NCBI GenBank assembly: GCA_050180895.1
Contig: JBFXDS010000005.1
Location: forward strand, 186,001 to 250,000
Reading direction: 5' to 3'
Length of the DNA stretch: 64,000 nt
Source of the DNA: JBGPEQ01 sp050180895
GTDB taxonomy: Bacteria; Pseudomonadota; Alphaproteobacteria; Dongiales; Dongiaceae
Shown here piece by piece: positions 50,806 to 59,140 of the stretch. How positions within the stretch are numbered: position 1 is the first letter of the stretch; every line of letters starts with the position of its first letter. A program made the translations under genes and the position numbers. Under the pieces are notes generated by a model that saw only the letters and a list, made by a program, of their open reading frames with translations, was not told the origin of the DNA and ran no database searches.

Positions 50806-52047
50806 AGGATAACCGCCGTCGTCATCGGCGCCGGGCATGCCGGGCTCGCCATGAGCCGCTGCCTCGCCGAGCGATCGATCGATCATGTCGTGCTCGAGCG
50901 CGGCGAGGTGGCCAACTCCTGGCGCACCGAGCGGTGGGATTCGCTCCGGTTGCTCACGCCAAACTGGCAGAGTCGCCTGCCCGGCTTCGGCTACGAGGGC
51001 GACGATCCCGACGGCTACCGCACGGTGCCGGAGGTCGTCGAATTCATCGGCAGCTACGCCCGTGCGGTCGGCGCCCCCGTGCGTGCGCAGACGGCCGTGA
51101 CAGCCGTGCGCCGCGCCGACGACGGCTATGAGGTGGTCGCGGGCGGCGACACTTGGTCTTGCAGGGCCGCCGTGCTCGCGACCGGCGCCTGCAACATCCC
51201 GGATGTCCCGTCCCTGGCCGCGGCCCTGCCGCGGTCCATCCTGTCGCTGACGCCGATGCAGTACCGCAATCCCGGCCAGCTCCCGGAGGGCGGCGTGCTC
51301 GTCGTCGGCGCCTCGGCGACCGGCACCCAGATCGCCGCCGAGATCCATCGCTCCGGCCGTCCGGTCACGCTGGCGGTCGGTGAGCATATCCGCGCCCCGC
51401 GCCTCTATCGCGGGCGGGACATCCAGTGGTGGATGGATGCGGCGGGCGTGCTGGACGAGCGCTACGACGCTGTGGACGACATCGGCAGGGCGCGTCGCGT
51501 GCCGTCCCTGCAGCTCGCCGGTTCGCCCGAGCGCGTGACTCTCGACCTCAACGCCCTGACCGCCATGGGCGTGACGCTGGCCGGCCGCCTCGCCGGTATC
51601 CACAACGGCATGGTGCAGTTTTCCGGCGCGCTGCGCAACCTCTGCGCCTTGTCCGACCTGAAGATGAACCGGCTGCTCGACACCATCGACGCCTGGGCGA
51701 CGGCCAACGGCCTCGACGGCGAGGTGGCGCCGCCGCACCGCCTTCCTCCCACTGCGGTCGAAGATTCGCCGCCGCTCGCCCTGGATCTCGCGCGGATCGG
51801 GACGGTGATCTGGGCGACCGGCTTCCGCCCGGACTATTCCTGGCTGCAGGTGCCCGTGCTCGACCGCAAGGGGCGACTCCGCCATGACGGCGGCGTCACC
51901 CCGTCGCCCGGCCTCTATGTCATGGGCCTGCAGTTCCTGCGCCGCCGCAAATCCGCCCTCATCGACGGCGCTGGCGACGACGCACGCGACCTCAGCGCGC
52001 ATCTAGCGGCTTACCTCGACGGCGGCGCCACGTCCGCTGGCAGTTGA
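50806..52047 (+). CDS. Flavin-dependent NAD(P)H oxidoreductase (monooxygenase-like), unclear 5' end
   Basis: About 410 residues. The FAD motif VVIGAGHAGLAMSRCL begins near 50815, but the first in-frame canonical start is ATG 50851, in the middle of that motif. The open frame goes back to 50761 with no ATG, GTG or TTG. A GTG at 50795 is in another frame; one extra base near 50806 would join it. So either a noncanonical start or a one-base frameshift. Later motifs: VANSWRTERWDSLRLLTPNW, LVVGASATGTQIAAEIHR (second dinucleotide fold) and VIWATGFRPDYSWL. The profile resembles TrkA-type/FMO-like enzymes. Substrate unknown. Confidence 0.85.
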   Translation, partial: RITAVVIGAGHAGLAMSRCLAERSIDHVVLERGEVANSWRTERWDSLRLLTPNWQSRLPGFGYEGDDPDGYRTVPEVVEFIGSYARAVGAPVRAQTAVTAVRRADDGYEVVAGGDTWSCRAAVLATGACNIPDVPSLAAALPRSILSLTPMQYRNPGQLPEGGVLVVGASATGTQIAAEIHRSGRPVTLAVGEHIRAPRLYRGRDIQWWMDAAGVLDERYDAVDDIGRARRVPSLQLAGSPERVTLDLNALTAMGVTLAGRLAGIHNGMVQFSGALRNLCALSDLKMNRLLDTIDAWATANGLDGEVAPPHRLPPTAVEDSPPLALDLARIGTVIWATGFRPDYSWLQVPVLDRKGRLRHDGGVTPSPGLYVMGLQFLRRRKSALIDGAGDDARDLSAHLAAYLDGGATSAGS

Positions 52048-52268
52048 TCAGCAACGTGTTCCGTCGCGATCGGTAGTCGGCAGACCACCTTCCAATAGGC
52101 GTCAGACTCCGCTCGAATTGCCAACCCCGCCAAGGTCATCATGCTGTCGCGCATGCAGGAAAGCTCGTCTGCGGCGTCGGGCAGTCTGATGACGTCGACC
52201 GCCGTCTCGGCGGTGCAATCGGAACGTGCGATCGCTGCTGCGCAAAGCAGGGCAAGGACCGAAACCAT
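52011..52268 (-). CDS. Small secreted Cys-containing protein
   Basis: 85 residues from ATG 52268 (GGGAG 11 nt upstream). A short signal-like N-terminus (VSVLALLCAAAIA) precedes DCTAETAVDVIRLPDAADE, SCMRDSMMTLAGLA and YWKVVCRL. Three Cys could form periplasmic disulfides. Similar small secreted proteins are common in Alphaproteobacteria; function unknown. It overlaps the 3' end of the flavin oxidoreductase by 37 bp, convergent. Confidence 0.6.
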   Translation of the reverse strand: MVSVLALLCAAAIARSDCTAETAVDVIRLPDAADELSCMRDSMMTLAGLAIRAESDAYWKVVCRLPIATEHVADQLPADVAPPSR

Positions 52269-52515
52269 CGGATCTGTCTCCCACGACGCACGCAATCGCC
52301 GCCTTGTTCGTCTTGTTGTTCTGACTCCGCGCTTTGCGTGTGGCGCGGGAGCGGCTGTCCATGACAACGCATCGGACGGCGATTCCATTCCAGGGGCTGA
52401 AGGAAAAGCGCAGGCGTCCCGACAGGCCGAATGGGCGTCAGACGGCAGGTGGCACGGGCGACAGTGGGATCTGAAGGCCGGCGTAGTCCGCCGTCTCGGG
52501 GCTCGGCGCAGACCG

Positions 52516-52743
52516 CTACGGGCGCGTCGGCGGCGGACTCCCGCCGGCCAGAATCGTCTCGATCTCGGCATGCACCAACAGCCACTTCTTGCTCCTTTCG
52601 ACGTAGCCCAGAACGGACAACGCCTCGGAGCGCATCGCGGCCCGGAGGGCGGCGTCGGCCGGGAAATGCTTGATCATCTCCCGTGCCAACACGTCGATAT
52701 CGTCATCGGGGATCATTAAGTCGCTACGAGACATCGGGTCCAT
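52516..52743 (-). CDS. Small helical hypothetical protein
   Basis: 75 residues; the start could be ATG 52743 or 52734. Core: DIDVLAREMIKHFPADAALR, AMRSEALSVLGYVERSKKW, LLVHAEIETILAGG. The pattern matches a widespread alphaproteobacterial small protein that pairs two helices around a charged centre; function unknown. The gap 52269-52515 shows nothing else I can support. Confidence 0.7.
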   Translation of the reverse strand: MDPMSRSDLMIPDDDIDVLAREMIKHFPADAALRAAMRSEALSVLGYVERSKKWLLVHAEIETILAGGSPPPTRP

Positions 52744-52997
52744 GTCCGGACGCAAAAGGTGATCACAGCCCGCGGCCGCGCGCCGTCGCCTCACAACGGC
52801 CAGCTTCTTTGGATATTCCCCAGGGCGCGCGGCGACAGGCGCACGCCGCGGTCAGTCGTTAACGCATCCCTAACGCTGTGCGTCGTACGGTTAATCATTG
52901 AAGCGCGCCCGAGGTTGCACAGTTTGCTGGTTCCGTTCATTGCGGAATAAGCGGGCGCGCCGGCCGTTGTCGACGCAAGGATCGGTGTGGGGAGATC

Positions 52998-53519
52998 GTG
53001 GTGAGCCAGCAGGTGCGAGCCGAACTCGTCCGTCTCCTGCCGCGCCTGCGACGGTTTGCCTGCGGCCTGACCGGCTCGGTGGATGATGGCGACGACCTCG
53101 TGCAGAGCGCCTGTGAGCGGGCGCTGACGCGGCTCGACCAGTTCCAGCCGGGCACCCGGCTCGACAGTTGGATGTATCGGATCGTGCAAAACCTTTGGAT
53201 CGATCAGCAGCGGGCGCGGCAGGCGCGCCCGGAGGCGGGAATGGAACCCGCCGACCTGGCGGCCCTGGCGGTCGGAGATGCCGAGCGCGAGCTGAGCAGC
53301 CGCCTGGCGATGGCGACCGTGCAGCGGGCGGTGCGGAACCTGTCCGAAGATCAGCGGTCGGTCCTGCTGCTGGTGTGTGTGGAGGGCCTGTCCTACAAGG
53401 CCGCGGCGGACGTGCTGGACGTTCCGCTGGGTACGGTGATGAGTCGGCTGGCCCGCGCCCGGTTGGCCGTCGGGCGGGCGCTGGACGGCGAGGCGAATGC
53501 AGCGCAGGCGAAAGGATGA
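52998..53519 (+). CDS. ECF sigma factor
   Basis: 173 residues from GTG 52998 (GGGGAG just upstream). Region 2: FACGLTGSVDDGDDLVQSAC and LDSWMYRIVQNLWIDQQR. Region 4: LSEDQRSVLLLVCVEGLSYK and VPLGTVMSRLARARLAV. Not EcfG: it lacks the EcfG-specific features and has its own membrane anti-sigma downstream, overlapped by ATGA. It probably controls the protease/Gly-Asn-rich unit that follows. Confidence 0.93.
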   Translation: MVSQQVRAELVRLLPRLRRFACGLTGSVDDGDDLVQSACERALTRLDQFQPGTRLDSWMYRIVQNLWIDQQRARQARPEAGMEPADLAALAVGDAERELSSRLAMATVQRAVRNLSEDQRSVLLLVCVEGLSYKAAADVLDVPLGTVMSRLARARLAVGRALDGEANAAQAKG

Positions 53520-54199
53520 CGGCGATGACCAGGCAATCGCAACCATGGGTGGAAAGCATGCTGGTGGCCTATGTCGACGGCCAGCTGGCGCCGGCGCAGA
53601 TGGCGACGGTCGAGGAGATCATCCGGGAAGATCCGGAAGCCCGCGCCATCGTCGCCGTGCTGCAACGCAGCGCTGCCGCCGTGAAGGCGGCCTTCGATCG
53701 GCCGCTGGACGAGCCGGTGCCGGCGCGCCTGCTGGCGGCGGTCGGGATGGAAGGCCCCAGGGCCGAAAGCAACGTCGTGCCCTTGGGCGCTCGCAAGCGC
53801 CGGCTCGATCGTTCGATGATCATGGCGCTGGCGGCATCCGTGGCCGCTCTCGCGATCGGTTTCGGCGCCGGCTATTGGCAGGCGGCGCCGGGCGACGGCA
53901 TTCGCTTGGCGGGGTCGTCGGCCGGCGAAACGGAATCTGGTCCGTATGAGGCTGCCCTGTATCAGGCTCTCGAGGACAGCAATCCTGGCATGCAGGTTGC
54001 CTATGCGGATGCCGCACAGGGACGGCAGGGCATCGTCACCATCGTCGGTCCGGTCGCCGCCGGCGGTGTCGGCAATTGCTTGGAATTCCATCGCCAGTGG
54101 AGCGAAGGTGATCAGAAGGTCGTGAGCCGCGGGCTCGCTTGCCGATCCGATATGGGCGAGTGGTCGGTCCTCAGCATGCCGGCGAAGCCGGCGCCCTAA
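53516..54199 (+). CDS. Membrane anti-sigma factor
   Basis: 227 residues; ATG 53516 overlaps the sigma stop, so translation is coupled. The cytoplasmic N-terminus (VAYVDGQLAPAQMATVEEII) has the ASD-type helices but no zinc HxxxCxxC motif. One membrane helix (SMIMALAASVAALAIGFGAG) is at ~100-120, then a ~105-residue periplasmic domain with two Cys (GNCLEFHRQW, GLACRSDMG). Anti-sigma release by regulated proteolysis is typical of the class. Confidence 0.9.
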   Translation: MTAMTRQSQPWVESMLVAYVDGQLAPAQMATVEEIIREDPEARAIVAVLQRSAAAVKAAFDRPLDEPVPARLLAAVGMEGPRAESNVVPLGARKRRLDRSMIMALAASVAALAIGFGAGYWQAAPGDGIRLAGSSAGETESGPYEAALYQALEDSNPGMQVAYADAAQGRQGIVTIVGPVAAGGVGNCLEFHRQWSEGDQKVVSRGLACRSDMGEWSVLSMPAKPAP

Positions 54200-54219
54200 C
54201 GGCGCGCGATATCAGACGA

Positions 54220-55587
54220 ATGAGCGTCCAGGCGATTTCGACCGGAGTCGGAGCAATCGGCAGAACGATCGCGCTGGCCGGCGCGGCGTTGCTGATCCTG
54301 GGTTTGCTGTCGGCCGTCGAGCCATCGTCGGTGATGGCCGATCCAGGCGGCAACGGCAAGGGCAACGGCAACGGCGCCAGCAACGGCAACGGCGGCAACA
54401 GCAGCGCCCACGGCAACAAGGGCAAGGGACCCGGACCAAAATCCGCAAGCGGCACGCCCGCGAGCCCGGCCGGCACGACCGCGCCGGCGGCCGAACGCAA
54501 CGGCCGCGATTTTGTCGCGGACGAGGTTGTGATCGCCAACCTCGAGGACGCCGCCCGGCGCGACATCGGACGCCTCGGCTTCGTCGTGCTCGGCGATCAG
54601 CGACTGGCGTCGCTCGGCCTGACGATCACCCGCCTCCGCGTGCCTCGCCGCATGACGGCGCCGGCGGCGCGCACGCTGTTGACGAGCCGGTATCCCGGAG
54701 TCCTCGTCGATCTCAATGCCATCTATCGTCCGCAAGGGCAGCTCGTGCTGCCGCCGCCCGACTATCCCGCGAAGATGATCGGGTGGGGGCAGGTGCCGGA
54801 CGCCTGCGGCGAGGGCCTTCGCATCGGCCTGCTCGACACGGCCGTCGATGCCGGATCGTCAGGCTTGCGCGGAGCGCATGTCGTGCAGCGCTCGTTCCTG
54901 CCGGCCGGCGCCAGGACCGCGTCGACCGAGCACGGTACCGCCATCGCCTCCATCCTCGTCGGCCAGCCATCCGCCGGCGGCGCCGGACTCCTGCCGGGCG
55001 CCGAACTGACGGTCGCCGGCGCCTTCGGGGCCGACGCCAACGGCATCCCGATCGCCGACGTGCTGGCGCTGATCGGCGGATTGGATTGGCTCGTGGGGTC
55101 GCACGTGCCCGTGATCAACATGAGCTTTGCCGGCGACGCCAACGCCGTGGTCGCCCTGGCGCTGCAGCGGGTAACGGCGGGCCGGACGATCGTGGTGGCG
55201 GCCGCCGGCAACAGCGGTCCTACGGCGCCGCCGGCCTTCCCCGCCGGCGAGCCCGGCGTCATCGGCGTGAGCGCGGTCGACAACCGCGCGCAGCCCTATG
55301 CCGACGCCAACCGCGGCGACTATATCGACTTCGCGGCGCCGGGCGTGCGCATCTGGACGCCGGGACCCGCGCCGTCGGGCAGCTACTACACCGGCACCTC
55401 GTTCGCGGCGCCGTTCGTTACGGCCGCCGTCGCTGCGTGGATCGCCAACGATGCGGCGGCGGACGCCGATCACATCGCCGAGTCGCTGGCCGCGACGGCC
55501 ATCGACCTGGGTCCGCCGGGCCGGGACCCCGTGTTCGGCCGCGGCCTGATCCAGCTCGCCAACCCCTGCGGCCTGCCGACGCAATAG
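54220..55587 (+). CDS. Secreted subtilisin-like (S8) protease with Gly-Asn-rich segment
   Basis: 455 residues from ATG 54220. A signal peptide (core LAGAALLILGLLSAV) is followed by a Gly/Asn/Lys-rich tract at ~45-70, a prodomain-like region (DLNAIYRPQG at its end), then the S8 domain. The triad is visible: Asp in IGLLDTAVDAG, His in STEHGTAIAS, Ser in YYTGTSFAAPFV; the oxyanion Asn is in VAAAGNSGPTAP. Linked to the ECF sigma/anti-sigma pair 20 bp upstream. Whether it cleaves the anti-sigma, the downstream Gly-Asn-rich protein, or other targets is open. Confidence 0.92.
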   Translation: MSVQAISTGVGAIGRTIALAGAALLILGLLSAVEPSSVMADPGGNGKGNGNGASNGNGGNSSAHGNKGKGPGPKSASGTPASPAGTTAPAAERNGRDFVADEVVIANLEDAARRDIGRLGFVVLGDQRLASLGLTITRLRVPRRMTAPAARTLLTSRYPGVLVDLNAIYRPQGQLVLPPPDYPAKMIGWGQVPDACGEGLRIGLLDTAVDAGSSGLRGAHVVQRSFLPAGARTASTEHGTAIASILVGQPSAGGAGLLPGAELTVAGAFGADANGIPIADVLALIGGLDWLVGSHVPVINMSFAGDANAVVALALQRVTAGRTIVVAAAGNSGPTAPPAFPAGEPGVIGVSAVDNRAQPYADANRGDYIDFAAPGVRIWTPGPAPSGSYYTGTSFAAPFVTAAVAAWIANDAAADADHIAESLAATAIDLGPPGRDPVFGRGLIQLANPCGLPTQ

Positions 55588-55856
55588 ACCCTCGTGCGCT
55601 CTCTGCCGAGCGCCAATTGCCGTCTTCCTTGGACTATTATCCTATAAAGTCATCGGGATGAGTTGGACCTATCCTCGATGCCATGCCGGCGAAGCAGCGT
55701 TAACCTTACTGTCGCCGCCGCCGAAATGATGCCATCGGAATGTCACGGACTATCGCCGCGGGTCGTCCGTTGTCCCTCATGATCCCGCCGCCGACCGATG
55801 CTACGGCGACGGATTCGAGGCATCGCCTTCCATTTGTGACAAGGAGCCCGACCCAC

Positions 55857-56516
55857 ATGCGATCGACCCATCGCCTCCAATTGCTACTGTCCGCCGGCAT
55901 TGCCGGCCTGCTGCTGACGGCATTGCCGCTCGGTTTCGACGGCGCGACCTTCACGCCGGTTGCCCCTCAGGCCTGGGCCGCCCCCGGGAACGGCAACGGC
56001 AACGGCAACGGAAATGGCCATGGCAACGGCAATGCGAATGGTCACGACAAGGCCGACAAGAATGGCAAGAACCAGGGCGACAAGGCGAAGGGCCTCGGCG
56101 CGCTGAACGCCGCCCACGCATCCGAGACGGCGCTGGCTCATGCCAACCCGAATTCGCGCGTCGGCAAGATCGCGGCCTACAAGGAAGCCGCGCTGGCGGC
56201 CCAGGCTGCAGCGGCGGCCGCAGCGTCGGCCGATCAGGCGATCGCCGACGCGCAGGCGGCGCTCGACGCCGCGCTCGCCGCGAACGCCGACGAGGATCCG
56301 GAGAACAATGTCGACCAGGAAACGATCGACGGCCTGACGCAGGACGTGGCTGACGCGGAAGCCGACGCCGAAACGGCCGATGCGGACGCGCAGGCGGCGC
56401 AGGACGAGGCGGATGCCGCGCTGATCAACGCCGCCAACAAGGACATCACCGACGAGAACGGCGACGTGCTGTCCGACATCCGCGACACCGTCAACGACCT
56501 TCTGGGCATCGACTGA
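55857..56516 (+). CDS. Secreted Gly-Asn-rich, helical repeat protein
   Basis: 219 residues from ATG 55857 (AAGGAG upstream). Signal peptide to about residue 42 (QAWAA), then a (GN)n tract with His and Asp/Lys, then a long Ala/Asp-rich helix with coiled-coil pattern (SADQAIADAQAALDAALAAN, DVADAEADAETADADAQAAQ). Very acidic, no Cys. It lies 269 bp after the protease and shares the Gly-Asn tract after its signal. A strong terminator follows. Function unknown; surface or extracellular filament-like behaviour is a guess. Confidence 0.8.
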   Translation: MRSTHRLQLLLSAGIAGLLLTALPLGFDGATFTPVAPQAWAAPGNGNGNGNGNGHGNGNANGHDKADKNGKNQGDKAKGLGALNAAHASETALAHANPNSRVGKIAAYKEAALAAQAAAAAAASADQAIADAQAALDAALAANADEDPENNVDQETIDGLTQDVADAEADAETADADAQAAQDEADAALINAANKDITDENGDVLSDIRDTVNDLLGID

Positions 56517-56542
56517 CGGCCCTCCCGCCGTCGGATCCCGCC

Positions 56543-56581
56543 GACCCCTGCGCCGCCGCAACGGCGCAGGGGTCTTTTTTT
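56543..56581 (+). terminator. Strong rho-independent terminator
   Basis: Perfect 13-bp stem (GACCCCTGCGCCG and its complement, 6-nt loop) followed by seven T. It ends the sigma/anti-sigma/protease/Gly-Asn-rich unit. Confidence 0.92.
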
Positions 56582-56613
56582 GGATCTTGCAGCGCGCGCC
56601 GCGCTGCGAGCGC

Positions 56614-57516
56614 CTATCGATGCGCGGAGACGGCTGTCGGCGGAGGCGCGCGCCACTCCGTCGAGGCGAGCCAGATGCCGGAAAAGACCGCGACAACACC
56701 GATGATCAGATTGAATCCAATCGGCTCGCCGAGAAGAATCGCGGCGACGATCGCGGCCATCACCGGATTGAGCGTGATCGTATTGGCGACCCGCGTCGGC
56801 GTCGTTCGCGCCAGGGCGAAGACCCAGAGGAAGAATGTCAGGGCGGCACCGATGACGACGAGATAGCCGACCGCGACCCATTGCGGCCAGTCGAATCCGC
56901 GGGCAGCCGCAAGGCCGCCGCTCGACCAGGCGAGAAGGGCCAGGCCGGCGGAGCCCGCGCCCATCCCGACGGTCACGAAGGGGAGGGAACCCGACCGGGC
57001 GATGAAGGGGCGCGACCACACATTGTAGAACGCAAAGCAGAGAGTGGCGGCGGTCATGATGATGTCGCCGCGCCACGCTCCTGCGGGCGCATCGTCGAGT
57101 CCGGTGACGAGGGCGGCGGCGACGCCGGCCATCGCCACGAAAACGCCGATTACCTTGCGCGCACCGAGAGGTTCGACACCGAGCGCGGCACCGACGACCA
57201 TCGTCATCAATGGCAGGATCGACAAGGCCAGGGCCCCGCGCGCCGCGGTCGTGTATTCGAGCGCCCAATTGAACGATCCCTGGAAGACGGCGAAGAACAG
57301 GATTCCCAGGAGCGCGACGCCGATCCAATCCTTGCCGCTGGGCCATCGGCTGCGGAGGATCAGGGCGAGCGGCAGCAGCAGCGCGAAGCCCAAGCCGAAT
57401 CGGAAGGCCCCGAGGGTGATCGGATCCGTGGCGCCGATCGCGAAGCGGGTGACCGCGGTGTTCGTTCCGCCGACGGAGCTCGATAGCACCGCGGCGAGCA
57501 CTCCGAGGCGCTCCAT
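56614..57516 (-). CDS. EamA (DMT) family transporter
   Basis: 300 residues from ATG 57516. Ten hydrophobic segments in two EamA repeats (first ending LSILPLMTMVVGAALGVEPL, second with ITLNPVMAAIVAAILLGEPI, each with the family's LxxPxx...GE pattern). DMT members export amino acids, metabolites or drugs; substrate not predictable. Confidence 0.92.
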   Translation of the reverse strand: MERLGVLAAVLSSSVGGTNTAVTRFAIGATDPITLGAFRFGLGFALLLPLALILRSRWPSGKDWIGVALLGILFFAVFQGSFNWALEYTTAARGALALSILPLMTMVVGAALGVEPLGARKVIGVFVAMAGVAAALVTGLDDAPAGAWRGDIIMTAATLCFAFYNVWSRPFIARSGSLPFVTVGMGAGSAGLALLAWSSGGLAAARGFDWPQWVAVGYLVVIGAALTFFLWVFALARTTPTRVANTITLNPVMAAIVAAILLGEPIGFNLIIGVVAVFSGIWLASTEWRAPPPTAVSAHR

Positions 57517-57527
57517 GTGTTGAACCC

Positions 57528-57830
57528 TCACGCCCGCCAGAACGGCTTGTCGGACTCCGACATCACATCGGCGCGGCTGAGGCCGATGTCCTTCAGGATC
57601 CGATCGTCGAGAGCGGCCAATCGCCGGCGCTGTCGCGTTCGCTCTGACCAGAACATGGCCCATGCCGCGAGCCCTGCAGCCAGGGCGCCGATGGTGCCGG
57701 ATCCCTGGCCCTGGCCGACTCTCGCCTGGAGCTGTTCCCGAGTCCGCGCTCTTCTTGGAGCATCGCCGTGCACCCCCGCATCCGACCGACCGCCGGGACG
57801 CACTCTCGTGTCTCGCCATGAGGCGATCAA
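57528..57830 (-). CDS. DUF1127 protein A
   Basis: The C-terminal 40 residues are DUF1127 (RRRLAALDDRILKDIGLSRADV). The frame opens at TTG 57830 inside the conserved leader shared with protein B; internal GTG codons may be the true start, so the N-terminus is uncertain. A hydrophobic stretch (IGALAAGLAAWAMFW) precedes the domain. DUF1127 proteins are small, Arg-rich and in some Alphaproteobacteria bind RNA. Confidence 0.7.
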   Translation of the reverse strand: MIASWRDTRVRPGGRSDAGVHGDAPRRARTREQLQARVGQGQGSGTIGALAAGLAAWAMFWSERTRQRRRLAALDDRILKDIGLSRADVMSESDKPFWRA

Positions 57831-57850
57831 CTACATGGGGGGTAATAAAA
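57786..57850 (-). repeat. Conserved DUF1127 leader, copy A
   Basis: 65 nt that align without gaps to 59044-59108, about 55 identical. On the minus strand it contains ATGTAG (start-stop) followed by TTG and a 14-codon open stretch whose inter-copy changes are mostly synonymous. Confidence 0.75.
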
Positions 57851-57877
57851 TGGTCGAAACGGTAAGTTCTTCGAAGT

Positions 57878-58684
57878 TCAAACTCGGTTGCGAAAAACCT
57901 GCGCGGTTTCCTCGTCCGCCGGGAAGAAGCATTCGATGCGGATCTCCTGCAGCGTAACGTCCTGCGGCGTGCCGAGCGTGGCGATGGTCGTGAACAGACG
58001 AAGCGACGTCTCACCCTTGCGAAAGTGGATGGCTAAGACGGGCCCTGGCGGCGCTTCCAGCGACGGAACCTGCGACAAGGCCGGAATTCCTGGATAGGCA
58101 AGGAGGCGTTTGAGCAACGCCGCCGTCTCCGGCATGCCGTCCGCTGCCGCGTCGGCTTGCACGCCGCGCAGGAAATAGAGCGCGACTTCCTCCCAATTGA
58201 CGATGAACGGACGCAGCCCGTCCGGCGACACCAGCGCGTCCGCCAGATTGGGCGCGCTTCCGGGCGCTGGATCCGCGGATGCCGGCCCGGCCAGGAATCC
58301 CGTCAGCCGCGCGGCGCCGGCATTGGCGCGCAGGAGGTTCCATCGCCGGTCGATCACGAAGGCCGGAAACGGTTCCTGTTGCGCCAGCATATGATCCAGC
58401 GCGCGGCTTACTTGGCCGAGCTCCGGCGCCGTCAGGTCGCTCTCGCGCCAGATCGGCGCGTAGCCGGCCGCCAGGAGCAGGGCATTCTGCTGGCGAAGCG
58501 GCAAATCGAGGGCGGCGGCAAGGCGCAGCACCATGTCCTGGCTGGGGGCCGTACGCCCGGACTCGAGAAAGCTCAAATGGCGCTGCGAGGTGCCGGCGAC
58601 ACCGGCAAAGTCGAGCTGCGACAGGCCGCGGCGCTCCCGCCACCAGCGCAAGCGCGCGCCGAAACTCTTGGGCCGTCCCCTCAT
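57878..58684 (-). CDS. XRE-family regulator with MmyB-like ligand domain
   Basis: 268 residues from ATG 58684 (an ATG at 58729 is possible). N-terminal helix-turn-helix: RRGLSQLDFAGVAGTSQRHL and FLESGRTAPSQDMVLRLAAA. The ~180-residue C-terminal part (PFPAFVIDRRWNLLRANAGA, VNWEEVALYFLRGV) is the MmyB-like fold that binds fatty acids in characterised relatives. It sits between the two DUF1127 genes, same strand. Confidence 0.93.
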   Translation of the reverse strand: MRGRPKSFGARLRWWRERRGLSQLDFAGVAGTSQRHLSFLESGRTAPSQDMVLRLAAALDLPLRQQNALLLAAGYAPIWRESDLTAPELGQVSRALDHMLAQQEPFPAFVIDRRWNLLRANAGAARLTGFLAGPASADPAPGSAPNLADALVSPDGLRPFIVNWEEVALYFLRGVQADAAADGMPETAALLKRLLAYPGIPALSQVPSLEAPPGPVLAIHFRKGETSLRLFTTIATLGTPQDVTLQEIRIECFFPADEETAQVFRNRV

Positions 58685-58766
58685 GTCGATCAAGCGGGCG
58701 GATGGACCTAGTCTGTCAAGATCCGGCATCGGTTCGACGTCATGGTGGACGAGGCTCGGTGCGCTG

Positions 58767-59024
58767 TCACCGCAATTCCCGTGTCGTTTCCCGTGAGCTC
58801 CGGGACAGCATGCGGTCGACATCCGTGCGGCGCAGGCCGATGTCGGCGAGCTGGCGCTCGTCGAGGGCCGCGAGGGCCTGAACATCCCGGCGATTCCGCC
58901 GTTGTATCCCGATCCTATCCACCAGCCATGTCAGTGCCGCCGCCGGCCATGCCGGCGCGGACCGGATGGCACTCGCCGTTGCTGCCGGCCGCGGACCGGT
59001 GTCGATCGTCGTCTCTCGGCGCAT
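58767..59024 (-). CDS. DUF1127 protein B
   Basis: 85 residues from ATG 59024 (GGGAGG 8 nt upstream). DUF1127 core: QALAALDERQLADIGLRRTD near the C-terminus. The conserved 65-nt leader lies before it, in another frame from the protein here. Paralogue of protein A 1.2 kb away. Confidence 0.82.
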   Translation of the reverse strand: MRRETTIDTGPRPAATASAIRSAPAWPAAALTWLVDRIGIQRRNRRDVQALAALDERQLADIGLRRTDVDRMLSRSSRETTRELR

Positions 59025-59043
59025 TGCAGGGCCTCCCGAGTCA

Positions 59044-59108
59044 CCGGCCGCCGGGAGGCACTCTCGGGTCCCGCCATGAGGCAATCAATTACATGACAGG
59101 TAATAAAA
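59044..59108 (-). repeat. Conserved DUF1127 leader, copy B
   Basis: Partner of 57786-57850. It has ATGTAA (start-stop) then TTG and the same 14-codon stretch ending in a stop after PPGGR, so here it would be a free short upstream ORF. Confidence 0.75.
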
Positions 59109-59140
59109 AGCTCAGCGCGGCAAGCGGACGAAACGCCGGA

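Noticed and set aside
52141..52719. 192-codon plus-strand frame
   Set aside because: Low-complexity; two minus-strand small genes in the same stretch read as folded proteins.
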